A DNA stretch of 64,000 bases, taken from contig NZ_LZRP01000002.1 of the NCBI RefSeq assembly GCF_001678665.1, forward strand, positions 124,001 through 188,000, in the 5' to 3' direction. The notes under the pieces are model-generated. The model worked only from the letters and a program-made list of their open reading frames with translations. It did no database searches and was not told the DNA's origin. Shown piece by piece: positions 17,624-25,469 of the stretch; position 1 is the first letter of the stretch, and every line of letters begins with the position of its first letter. This stretch comes from Erythrobacter sp. QSSC1-22B. GTDB taxonomy: Bacteria > Pseudomonadota > Alphaproteobacteria > Sphingomonadales > Sphingomonadaceae. Position numbers and translations under genes: made by a program.

Positions 17624-18798
17624 TGGGCGACCAAAAGAACCAATGCGGTACCAAAAAGACCGGCTGCTGTCGTTCTCACCAGCCAGCGGGCTCGGTCGAG
17701 TTGGGCAATTCTGCGCTCCTCGTAAAGCGTTTCCAGCCGCGCCGATGATGCAGCCAGCCCCCCCTTCATCAGGACCGCCCTTGACACCGGCGGCAGCGCA
17801 AGAGCATCGGCCAGTCCTTTGCGCGTATCCGGCAGCATCCCCCATGTTGGATAGGCAGCATCGAGGCTGGCCGTGGCGATACGAACCGATGCGGATGGAG
17901 GCAGTTCGAATTCCGACGCCAAATGAACCATTCCGAAAATGCGCCCACGGATCGTATCCGAACGACGGTCTGAAGCAGTCAGGCTGCGCAGCCAGAAAAA
18001 CCCCGCTGAAGCCAGCGCGGCGAACGCCATTCCTGCGCCGTTTTCTATTGAATACCAAGCCAGCACGACTGGCAACCAGAGCATCGCCGCTTCGAGGCGT
18101 ACTGCCCTTGCTTCCCCTGACCTAGCTACGATCGTCCTTTCAAAGGCGCTAAAGCAAATGAGTGCCGCCGCTTGACCGGCTTCGTTGGGGATCGCGGCAA
18201 GGGACAAGCGGAGCCATCGCGGGATCAGGTCATTGTCTGTAACCGCCTCACCTAACGAAACACCGTCAGCCAGGCGCCCGGCAAGCTCGATCAAGACAGG
18301 ATCAAGGGCCGGGGCGAGATGATCGGGTCGGAGTAGTACATCACCCGCTTCCTTTGGGCTGTAGCCAGCCTCGAGCAACTCGGAAAGTGGCGCCCAAGCT
18401 GCAGGGGATGGCGCCGCAAGGCTTTGCAGGAATGCGCCTGCCAAGTCGGTCAGACTGTGTTGGCTTTTCCGGTCGTGAGGGAGTGGAACCTGCTCCTGGC
18501 GAGTTTCCGGCTTTCCATGAGAGTTCCTTGGCGAACCGTGCAGACTGAACGTCGGGCTTCCAAATTTCGCCAGACACGCGTCGATCTCTTCGGCATGCAT
18601 ATGGTGAGTCTGAATTTGAAGGCCTGTGGCGAACTCCAGCGCAATACGGTGTTCGTCTGGCAGCACACTGGTGCAACCGACTGTAAGCCGATCGCTAGTC
18701 TGGTCTAGCAACACAATCCTGCGGGCATGGAGAAATGCCGGGCTCAATCTCCCGACGCGTACAGCAGCTTCGCAGACTGTGAGTCCCGGGTCTGACAT
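17620..18798 (-). CDS. fusion of a GspE N-terminal (MshEN-like) domain to a degenerate GspF-like domain
   Basis: 392 residues from the ATG at 18798. Residues about 8-80 read like the N-terminal domain of GspE/PilB ATPases (AAVRVGRLSPAFLHARRIVL, then FATGLQIQTHHMHAEEIDAC). After a Lys/His-rich linker (about 85-115), residues 115-392 read like GspF: LSELLEAGYSPKEAGDVLLR, LADGVSLGEAV, a membrane pair around 225-260, and a last membrane helix at the C-terminus (TTAAGLFGTALVLLVAQ). No Walker A or B is present. So the ATPase docking module is covalently joined to the platform protein, without the motor. First gene of the three-gene overlapping operon. Confidence 0.55.
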   Translation of the reverse strand: MSDPGLTVCEAAVRVGRLSPAFLHARRIVLLDQTSDRLTVGCTSVLPDEHRIALEFATGLQIQTHHMHAEEIDACLAKFGSPTFSLHGSPRNSHGKPETRQEQVPLPHDRKSQHSLTDLAGAFLQSLAAPSPAAWAPLSELLEAGYSPKEAGDVLLRPDHLAPALDPVLIELAGRLADGVSLGEAVTDNDLIPRWLRLSLAAIPNEAGQAAALICFSAFERTIVARSGEARAVRLEAAMLWLPVVLAWYSIENGAGMAFAALASAGFFWLRSLTASDRRSDTIRGRIFGMVHLASEFELPPSASVRIATASLDAAYPTWGMLPDTRKGLADALALPPVSRAVLMKGGLAASSARLETLYEERRIAQLDRARWLVRTTAAGLFGTALVLLVAQ

Positions 18799-19223
18799 CA
18801 ATTGTCCATTCTCTTGTCAAACGGGAAGCATATGATCCGACGCCATAATCCAATTCACATATCGCACGAAGCAAAAGTTTAGTCTTGTTTGCAGAGCGGA
18901 GCCTCGGCCTCAAGGGCAGTGACGTCCAACCATTTTCGTAACCAATGCTCATTGATGCGCTGTTTCATGGGATGGCACGCTACGCCGCGGCGCCTCACGC
19001 CATGCGCTTGAAGGTAGTGGGCCGGCTCTTGTGCAGGCGCTGTGCGCAGCGGCTAGGCGACAGCTCGGAAGGCTCCCCATATCGGCGCAGGTCAATTCAA
19101 CCCTCGCAGTAATGAGATTTCACCGGTCACAATCATCGAGCATGCAGAGATATTTGCTCGCGCTGCTCACGTCGCTGCTGTCGATCTTCCTCGGAGAATC
19201 TGTTCCCGCCCCTCGCCATCGGT
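18799..19223. other. intergenic region, no supported gene
   Basis: 425 bp between the GspE-N/GspF-like gene and the prepilin peptidase. All frames are short or broken; the longest plus-strand frame reads antisense into the peptidase gene and has no family resemblance. A promoter for the minus-strand operon is expected near 18800-18900 (locally AT-richer) but no consensus box is convincing. Confidence 0.5.
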
Positions 19224-20006
19224 TCAGATCAAGGGTGGTTCTGCTCCGCGAAACGACACGAATACGAGCAGTCCAAGTGTGGCTATACAAAGATACGTGC
19301 CCAGTGGTAGCGCTAGAGTTCTCGCGTCAGCGCCTCCCCGCATGCGCAGACCGGCATCGACGAGACCTATCGCGCAGGCGATTGAAAGGACCAGAGGAAG
19401 ATCTAGCGCACCTACCCACAAACCGATGGCGCCGAACAACTTGGGGTCGCCACCACCAAGCCCATCTTTGTTCCGCACCCGGCGATATGTCGCCGCGACC
19501 AGCCAAAGTATGGCGAACCCTATCACACCGCCAAGCAACCGCAGCGCCATCGTCAAAAATTCGGTCGAGGGGGTCAGGACTGCAACACAAGCCAATGCCG
19601 CTAGCAGCGGGTTGGGAAGCCAAAGATGGCGGGCATCGAACCACGCCAGCAGGATCAGCAACCATGCCAACGGTGCCAGCCAGGCCATCCCAGTGCCGAA
19701 ACAATAAGCTCCCAATATCCCGCAAATGAGTTCGACCTGGCTGTGCCGCCAGCCGATCCGGTGGCCGCAAATACGGCACCTGCCGCGGGCAAGGACCGGC
19801 CCGAGCAGAGGTATCAGTTCGTACAAGCTCAAGCGACGTCCACATCCGTCGCAGCGCGAACGACCGCGGTTGGCGCTTTGCCCCCTCGGCCAGCGCCACA
19901 GAATTGTTGCGAAGTAGCTCCCGATCACCAATCCGAGGATAAGCCCCAGACCCATGCTGAAGCCCGGAGGCAATGACGACAGATCAGAGACGAGACGATC
20001 AACCAT
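19224..20006 (-). CDS. gspO: prepilin peptidase/N-methyltransferase (GspO/PilD type)
   Basis: About 260 residues from the ATG at 20006. The N-terminal membrane segment (GLGLILGLVIGSYFATILWRW) is followed by the two CXXC zinc motifs (CDGCGRR and CRICGHR), then the two catalytic aspartates of this aspartic peptidase: LAWFDARHLWLPN and DGLGGGDPKLFGAIG. It cleaves and methylates pseudopilins. The main T2SS cluster has no peptidase of its own, so this enzyme probably serves GspG-K. The open frame runs to 20093 (289 residues), and an ATG at 19955 is also possible; the 260-residue form matches family size best. Confidence 0.9.
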   Translation of the reverse strand: MVDRLVSDLSSLPPGFSMGLGLILGLVIGSYFATILWRWPRGQSANRGRSRCDGCGRRLSLYELIPLLGPVLARGRCRICGHRIGWRHSQVELICGILGAYCFGTGMAWLAPLAWLLILLAWFDARHLWLPNPLLAALACVAVLTPSTEFLTMALRLLGGVIGFAILWLVAATYRRVRNKDGLGGGDPKLFGAIGLWVGALDLPLVLSIACAIGLVDAGLRMRGGADARTLALPLGTYLCIATLGLLVFVSFRGAEPPLI

Positions 20007-20335
20007 CAACGGGTTCAAGCTGAAATGGCTGGCTGGGCCAACCTGCCACTGCAGAAAATTTTCACCTCGACTCTTAAGTAACTGTTTTTGCATAGATCGA
20101 AGAATTCATTTCCCCAAATCTAGGTTTGAAATGATGCGAGCTTGTCGCTGATCCAATGTGCGGGGAGCCGAGGTTGGCTGCAGGAGTGGGAACAATTACT
20201 CTCGCACTGGCATTGTAGCGATACCCTGAACAGCCGGTTTGAAGTGGCAGTCATTAACCCTTTGCAGATCAGATCAATCCTCCATCGGCGGATCCAACGG
20301 CCAACTTGTCGAGCGATGGATGATCGGGGAGGGGT
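20007..20335. other. divergent intergenic region
   Basis: 329 bp between the divergent prepilin peptidase and TonB-like genes. It could contain the 5' extension of the peptidase (to 20093) and promoters for both genes. No clear operator or RNA gene is seen. Confidence 0.4.
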
Positions 20336-21070
20336 ATGAGCTATCGTTACGAGGATCGAAGTCTCGCAAGGCGTGGCCTTGTAGCAACGCTAACCGTGGC
20401 AGGGCACGGTTTGGTGATTGTGTTATTCCTTCTGGCTACGTCACCTGGCGAGCCGGTGGATGAGGTACCGACTGTGGCAACCTTCGACGTTGATCAGCCA
20501 GGCCCGATTTCTCCGGAACCGCCAAAACCCAAAGAGGTCGAAACGCCTCCGTTGCCACCGGAACCCGTGATCGTGCCGGTAGCGGAAGTCGTGCTTCCTA
20601 CCGATAATCCGTTGCCGGTTTCTGCGCTGGAGCAGGTCGCATCGGAGGCGTCGGGAGGCGGATGCGATTTGACCGACCCGATCCAGCGCGCCTTGCAGAC
20701 GGACGTTCGCGTCAATCTGGAACTGCCCTCGGTTGCCCCCGACCGCCGCTCGGTTGCTAACGCTCTTGCCTTGTGGAACGGTGTCTGGATCGAACCGGAC
20801 CGCCAATTTCCAGAACCGGCTCTGGCCTCAATCAAAGACACGGTTCGCCTGACGGTGGCCGCCGCCTCGGATGCATGTCGCTTGCAAGTCCAGCGCGGAC
20901 CGCGCCTCATCTATCTTCCTATTCGGAACAGAACGACCGTGCTGGCCTTGGGTTCGGGCGAATGGACCTGGCAACAGGTTGTCGATAGCTCCAACATGGA
21001 GCCCGATGGTCCCTGCATTACTTGGCCGTGGCCAAAGCCTCGCAATTCGGGCCAGCTTCAGTGCGACTAA
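20336..21070 (+). CDS. TonB-like proline-rich bitopic protein
   Basis: 244 residues with a strong ribosome site (ggggaggggt) just before the ATG. The N-terminus has one membrane helix (LVATLTVAGHGLVIVLFLLA), followed by a periplasmic Pro/Glu-rich rod (about 45-85, PEPPKPKEVETPPLPPEPV), the layout of TonB and GspC/GspB-like proteins. The C-terminal domain (SVANALALWNGVWIEPD, CRLQVQRGPRLIYLP, TVLALGSGEWTWQQVV) is not a TonB domain; I do not recognise a named family although it looks like a conserved sphingomonad protein. It may span the periplasm as part of the neighbouring secretion locus. Confidence 0.55.
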   Translation: MSYRYEDRSLARRGLVATLTVAGHGLVIVLFLLATSPGEPVDEVPTVATFDVDQPGPISPEPPKPKEVETPPLPPEPVIVPVAEVVLPTDNPLPVSALEQVASEASGGGCDLTDPIQRALQTDVRVNLELPSVAPDRRSVANALALWNGVWIEPDRQFPEPALASIKDTVRLTVAAASDACRLQVQRGPRLIYLPIRNRTTVLALGSGEWTWQQVVDSSNMEPDGPCITWPWPKPRNSGQLQCD

Positions 21071-21082
21071 GACCGAATAACG

Positions 21083-21106
21083 GTACTGTCGTACTGTCGT
21101 ACTGTC
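21083..21106. repeat. three tandem copies of an 8-bp repeat (GTACTGTC)
   Basis: GTACTGTC occurs three times in a row; the third copy is also the outer end of the terminal inverted repeat of the adjacent IS6-like remnant. IS6 elements make 8-bp target duplications, so the repeat could reflect repeated insertion or slippage at the element's edge. Confidence 0.7.
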
Positions 21107-21476
21107 AGTCTTATCGCAACTTATCTCCGATTGAAAAAATTCTCCCCTCCCCCAGCCTGGCTTAAGTCATAAAGTTTCGCCACTCGGCCAGTGTGGCCGA
21201 GCGGCGGGTCTTGTAGGTCTGTCGATCAATCAGGTGGCGGTCGGAGCAGAAGTGGTTTTGGACGTCGGCATGGACGGAGCCGAACTTCAGTAACAGCACT
21301 GTCAGAGCTAAAGCACCGCTGTTTCCCATATAGGGTAGACAGATATCCTGCGCTCTTGGAAGCTCGATTTGTTCCTGATCTGGGCTGCCGTTGGTTCGCA
21401 AAGAGAGGCGCTCGAGTTAGCTCTACTTAGAGGATTTGAACGGCCACGAACCAAAGTGCGGTTAGTCTGACAGTAC
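21099..21476 (-). mobile_element. internally deleted IS6-like element with terminal inverted repeats
   Basis: The ends are inverted repeats: the left end reads GTACTGTCAGTCTTATCGCA and the right end, on the other strand, GTACTGTCAGACTAACCGCA (10 identical bases, then 19 of 24 overall). Inside, the minus strand encodes the C-terminal tail of an IS6-like transposase (VHADVQNHFCSDRHLIDRQT followed by YKTRRSATLAEWRNF), preceded by unrelated sequence, so most of the gene including the DDE core is missing. The 378-bp remnant can only move if a transposase is supplied in trans. Family assignment is from the remembered tail signature. Confidence 0.55.
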
Positions 21477-21639
21477 GCTCCAAAACCCCCACGGACCGGG
21501 GCTATTGACGAGCGACCGCTCCGGCACATTCGATCCCACAAGGAGACGTTCTGCTTCCGGCCCAAAAACAGTCAGTCATTTCCCGCGGCTGTGGCCTGCA
21601 GGATTAAGCCGATAACACGAATGGCGAGGCACTTGTTTA

Positions 21640-22258
21640 TTGAATGTCCTCCGGCCGATGCGGCCCGCTACCGGTGACGGTCGCATCCCGAAAGGTGCAC
21701 GCCTCTGCCTGCAGGTGCTTGCGGCGCAACTCGATGTCGTAAAGCGCCAGATTCTCGAGAACGACCGACGCGTGCTCGCCAGCGCGCGGCGAAAGGAACT
21801 CGGGCGCAGGCTCATGGAGATTCCCGGCGTCTGTCCGCTCCTGGCGAGCGCCTTCGTCGCCTCGGTCGCCGATCCGACCGTGTTCAGGACCGGGCGCGAT
21901 CTAGCCGCCCGGATCGGCCGGGTACCCAAGCAGAACTCGTCCGGCGGGAAGGACCGGATCGGCAGCATAACGCGCGAAGAGAACCGATATCTCAGACAGA
22001 TGCTCGTTGTCGGCGCGATGGCGGTGATCCGATATGCTCAGCGGAACGGAACGAGGCGACCTTGGCTGGTTCAACTGCTCGCGCGTCGCCCTGGCGGTGG
22101 CGCTGGCCAACAAGAACGCGCGGATGGTCTGGGCGCTGATGACCAGCGGCGAGCGCTATCGCGAACCGCTGCCAACGGCGGCGTCAGAGCTTCGCGCGGG
22201 CTACCGCGCTGAAGATGTTGGAAAGGGCAAAGAAGAGTTGATGCACAAAGCCGGTTGA
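21640..22258 (+). pseudogene. IS110-family transposase, truncated and frameshifted
   Basis: Residues matching the C-terminal Transposase_20 half of IS110 transposases are visible: LGRRLMEIPGVCPLLASAFV, then AARIGRVPKQNSSGGKDRIG and NRYLRQMLVVGAMAVIRYA. Around 22070-22090 the frame shifts, and the family's tail (VALANKNARMVWALMTSGER) continues in a different frame to 22258. The N-terminal DEDD catalytic half is absent. So this is a dead remnant of an IS110 element whose ends cannot be identified. Confidence 0.8.
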
Positions 22259-23089
22259 AACCGCCGGATCGAGAAAACCCATTTTCGGCCGTGGCGCTTC
22301 GAGCGCGTGCTTTAAGTCAGGACCCGGTTCGCGCAAACGGCATCATGGCCAGCGGCGTATGACAATGCCGCATCGAAAGGCCGGACACATGGCCGCCTCG
22401 ACCAGCGCAGAGCGGAACTCTAATAATTCCTTGCCAACGGAGGGCCGTCCACACACGGACCAATTCCCGCTCCTAAGCTGTTGTTGATTGAATGACAGCT
22501 TTCGGGAAACGGACTTTTTGTCGCGAACGTCGCAAACTGGGCCGTGACCTGTCTGGCACCTTTTGTCGTTCCAAACGCCACTGCGGACATTCAATGGATT
22601 GGCTGACTGGGTCCGGATTCCGCAGTTCCATGCCCGGAACCCGCCAGTCAACAAACGGCATCGAATGCGCGATAGGCGTGACCGCGCGAAAGAAGTCGCA
22701 AGTGGCAGAAGACTTGAGGCAAAGGGTTGTGCGGACCGATTAGTACGGCCGCTTGTGCCGCGAGCGCAAGCCGCTCAAGGAGCAATTGCTTCGTCTCCTA
22801 TTGGCCATTCGTCTGAGTAATTGCATCTCTCCAAGCTTCATAGGCCGCTCTGTTATGGGAGACTTTGTCACATGCTACCTGAGTAGGATGCTCTGTCTTT
22901 CGCTGAACCAGGCGAACTCAAGCACCAGATTCGGTGATTACCGGGTGATTGCCAGATTCAGTGCCATCACCCTCGAATTACAAAATTCGATATAAAATAC
23001 AGTTCTTTAGAACTAAAGATCCACGACATCTGGTACTTCCGCTTCCGCCGCAAATAGGCGCCGGCGCGCAAATCGCGTCGCGCCGACCG
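22259..23089. other. IS-scar intergenic region, no supported gene
   Basis: 831 bp without a credible coding frame between the IS110 remnant and maeB. It holds a 12-bp direct repeat with one mismatch (CCAGATTCGGTG at 22925, CCAGATTCAGTG at 22952), an inverted GGTGAT...ATCACC pair near 22944-22972 resembling the multi-repeat ends of some IS elements, and a small perfect palindrome (AGTTCTTTAGAACT at 23001-23014) close to the maeB stop. The AT content rises towards 22980-23020. Confidence 0.5.
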
Positions 23090-25354
23090 CTACCCCACCA
23101 CTCCGGCGCTCGCCAGCACCGCCAGCGTGAGCATGTCGGGGGCGATCGCGGTCATCGGCGCGATCTGGACCGGCTTTTCCATCCCGATCATCATCGGGCC
23201 GATGGTCGCCTCGCCGCCCAGCTCGCGCAGCAGCTTGGCCGAGAGGTTGGCCGACTGCAGCCCGGGCATGATCAGCACATTGGCTGGGCCCGAGAGGCGG
23301 CTGAAGGGATAGAGCTTCATCACCTTGGGGTTGAGCGCGGCGTCGGGCGCCATCTCGCCCTCGTATTCGAAGCCCGGCTCCTGCTTGTCGAGCAGCGCCA
23401 CCGCCGCGCGGATATTGTCCAGCCACTGGCCGGAAGGGTTGCCGAAGGTCGAATACGAGAGGAACGCGACCCGCGGTTCGTGACCCATCCGGCGCGCCAC
23501 CGAAGCGGTCTCGGTGGCGATATGCGCCAGCTCTTCGGCGGTGGGGCGTTCGTTGATGGTGGTGTCGGCAAGGAAGGTGGTGTGGTTCTTGCCGATCATC
23601 ATGTGGATGCCGAACGGGGTTGCACCCGGCTTGGGATCGAGCACCCGGCCCACTTCGCGCGCGCTCTGGCTGAAGGTCCGGGTGAGCCCGGTGATCATGC
23701 CGTCGCCATGTCCCAGCGCCACCAGCAGCGCGGCAAAGACGTTGCGTTCCTGATTGACCATCCGGGCGACATCGCGCTCGGTATAGCCGCGCCGCTGCAA
23801 CCGCTTGTAGAGATATTCGTTCATCGCCGGGACCTTGTCCGACAGCGCCGAATTCTCGATGATGTAGCTGTCCGGATCGTCGACCGCGAGCTCGACCAGC
23901 TTCTCGCGCACCTTCTCGGTGCGGCCGACCAGGATCGGTTCGCCATAGCCGAAATCGCGGAACTGGATCGCGGCGCGCAACGCCACTTCCTCTTCCGCCT
24001 CGGCGAAAACCATCCGGCTGGGGTTGGCCTTGGCGAGGCTGTAGATGTTGGTCAGCGCGGCGGTGGTCGGGTTGAGCCGGGATTTGAGGCGATGCGCGTA
24101 TTCCTCGAAATCCTCGATGTGCTTGAGCGCCACGCCCGAATCCATCGCCGCCTTCGCGACCGCGCTCGAGACGACCTCGATCAGCCGCGGGTCGAACGGC
24201 GCGGGGATGATGTAGTCGCGCCCGAACTGGTGGTTGACGCCGTAAGCCGCGGCGACCTCCTCGGGCACCCGCTCGCGCGCCAGCCGGGCGATCGCTTCGG
24301 CGGCGGCGATCTTCATTTCCTCGTTGATCGTGGTCGCCTGGACATCCAGCGCGCCGCGGAAAATGAAGGGGAAGCCAAGCACGTTGTTGACCTGGTTGGG
24401 ATAGTCGCTGCGCCCGGTGGCAATGATCGCATCGGGGCGCACGGCCTTGGCCTCTTCCGGCATGATCTCGGGGATCGGGTTGGCCATCGCGAAGATGATC
24501 GGCTGATCGCCCATATGCGCGATCCATTCGGGCTTGAGCGCACCGGCGGCCGAAAGGCCGAGAAAGATGTTCGCGCCGACCAGCGCCTCTTCGAGGCTGC
24601 GCGCGTCGGTGTCGACCGCATGCGCGCTCTTCCACTGGTCCATGCTTTCCTCGCGGCCGCGATAGATCGGGCCGTCGCGGTCGCAGACGATCACGTTTTC
24701 GTGCGGCATCCCCATCGCCTTGACCAGCGCGGTGCAGGCGAGTGCGGCGGCACCGGCACCGGCGACCACCATCTTGCAGTCCTTGAGCGGGCGTCCGGTC
24801 AGCTCGCATGCATTGATCAGCCCCGCGACCGCGATGATCGCGGTGCCGTGCTGGTCGTCATGCATCACCGGGATGTTCATCTTGTCGCGCAGCGCGGCCT
24901 CGATGATGAAGCATTCGGGCGCCTTGATGTCTTCCAGATTGATCCCGCCGAAGGTCGGCTCCATCAGCGCGACTGCGTTGATGAAGGCCTCGGGATCCTC
25001 GGTATCGAGCTCGATATCGATCGCATCGACATCGGCGAAGCGCTTGAACAGCACCGCCTTGCCTTCCATCACCGGCTTTGCCGCCAGCGCGCCGAGATTG
25101 CCCATGCCGAGGATCGCGGTGCCGTTGGTGATGACCGCAACGAGGTTGGAGCGCGCGGTGTAGCGCGCGGCGTTGGCGGGATCGTCGGCGATCGCCTGGA
25201 CGGGGTGCGCGACGCCGGGCGAATAGGCGAGGCTGAGGTCGCGCTGGGTCGCCATCGGCTTGGAAGCGACGATCTCGATCTTACCCGGACGGATCGTCTC
25301 GTGGTAGAACAGGGCCTCGCGCTCGGTAAAACCGGTCTGCTTCTCTTCGGCCAT
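23090..25354 (-). CDS. maeB: NADP-dependent malic enzyme (MaeB type)
   Basis: 754 residues from the ATG at 25354, with ggag 8 bases upstream. The N-terminal malic enzyme part (about 1-430) carries the Tyr/Lys active-site region and substrate-binding stretches (SLAYSPGVAHPVQAIADDP, then AVITNGTAILGMGNLGALA and MHDDQHGTAIIAVAGLINA) and a nucleotide-binding fold (VVAGAGAAALACTALV). The C-terminal part (about 430-754) is the phosphotransacetylase-like regulatory domain (AEAEEEVALRAAIQFRDFGY). It decarboxylates malate to pyruvate with NADP, feeding gluconeogenesis and NADPH supply. The longer frame to 25516 overlaps mutS and is not used. Divergent from mutS. Confidence 0.95.
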   Translation of the reverse strand: MAEEKQTGFTEREALFYHETIRPGKIEIVASKPMATQRDLSLAYSPGVAHPVQAIADDPANAARYTARSNLVAVITNGTAILGMGNLGALAAKPVMEGKAVLFKRFADVDAIDIELDTEDPEAFINAVALMEPTFGGINLEDIKAPECFIIEAALRDKMNIPVMHDDQHGTAIIAVAGLINACELTGRPLKDCKMVVAGAGAAALACTALVKAMGMPHENVIVCDRDGPIYRGREESMDQWKSAHAVDTDARSLEEALVGANIFLGLSAAGALKPEWIAHMGDQPIIFAMANPIPEIMPEEAKAVRPDAIIATGRSDYPNQVNNVLGFPFIFRGALDVQATTINEEMKIAAAEAIARLARERVPEEVAAAYGVNHQFGRDYIIPAPFDPRLIEVVSSAVAKAAMDSGVALKHIEDFEEYAHRLKSRLNPTTAALTNIYSLAKANPSRMVFAEAEEEVALRAAIQFRDFGYGEPILVGRTEKVREKLVELAVDDPDSYIIENSALSDKVPAMNEYLYKRLQRRGYTERDVARMVNQERNVFAALLVALGHGDGMITGLTRTFSQSAREVGRVLDPKPGATPFGIHMMIGKNHTTFLADTTINERPTAEELAHIATETASVARRMGHEPRVAFLSYSTFGNPSGQWLDNIRAAVALLDKQEPGFEYEGEMAPDAALNPKVMKLYPFSRLSGPANVLIMPGLQSANLSAKLLRELGGEATIGPMMIGMEKPVQIAPMTAIAPDMLTLAVLASAGVVG

Positions 25355-25469
25355 CGTCGCATCTCCATTCGCTTGCTGGGCCGCCCTAACCCTCCGTCCG
25401 GCCAAGCGATAGGGGAAAGGCCGGGTCTGCGCGCTTCCCGAATCGGCTGGCACTTGGCACTCGGGCGCA

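Noticed and set aside
18799-19223. Possible small gene or IS fragment upstream of the fusion gene
   Set aside because: All frames are short; no transposase or protein motif could be recognised, so it is described as intergenic.
21190-21230. tRNA-like string GTGGCCGAGCGG
   Set aside because: It resembles the D-arm of tRNA-Ser/Leu but no acceptor or T-arm partner exists, and it lies within the IS6-like transposase tail.
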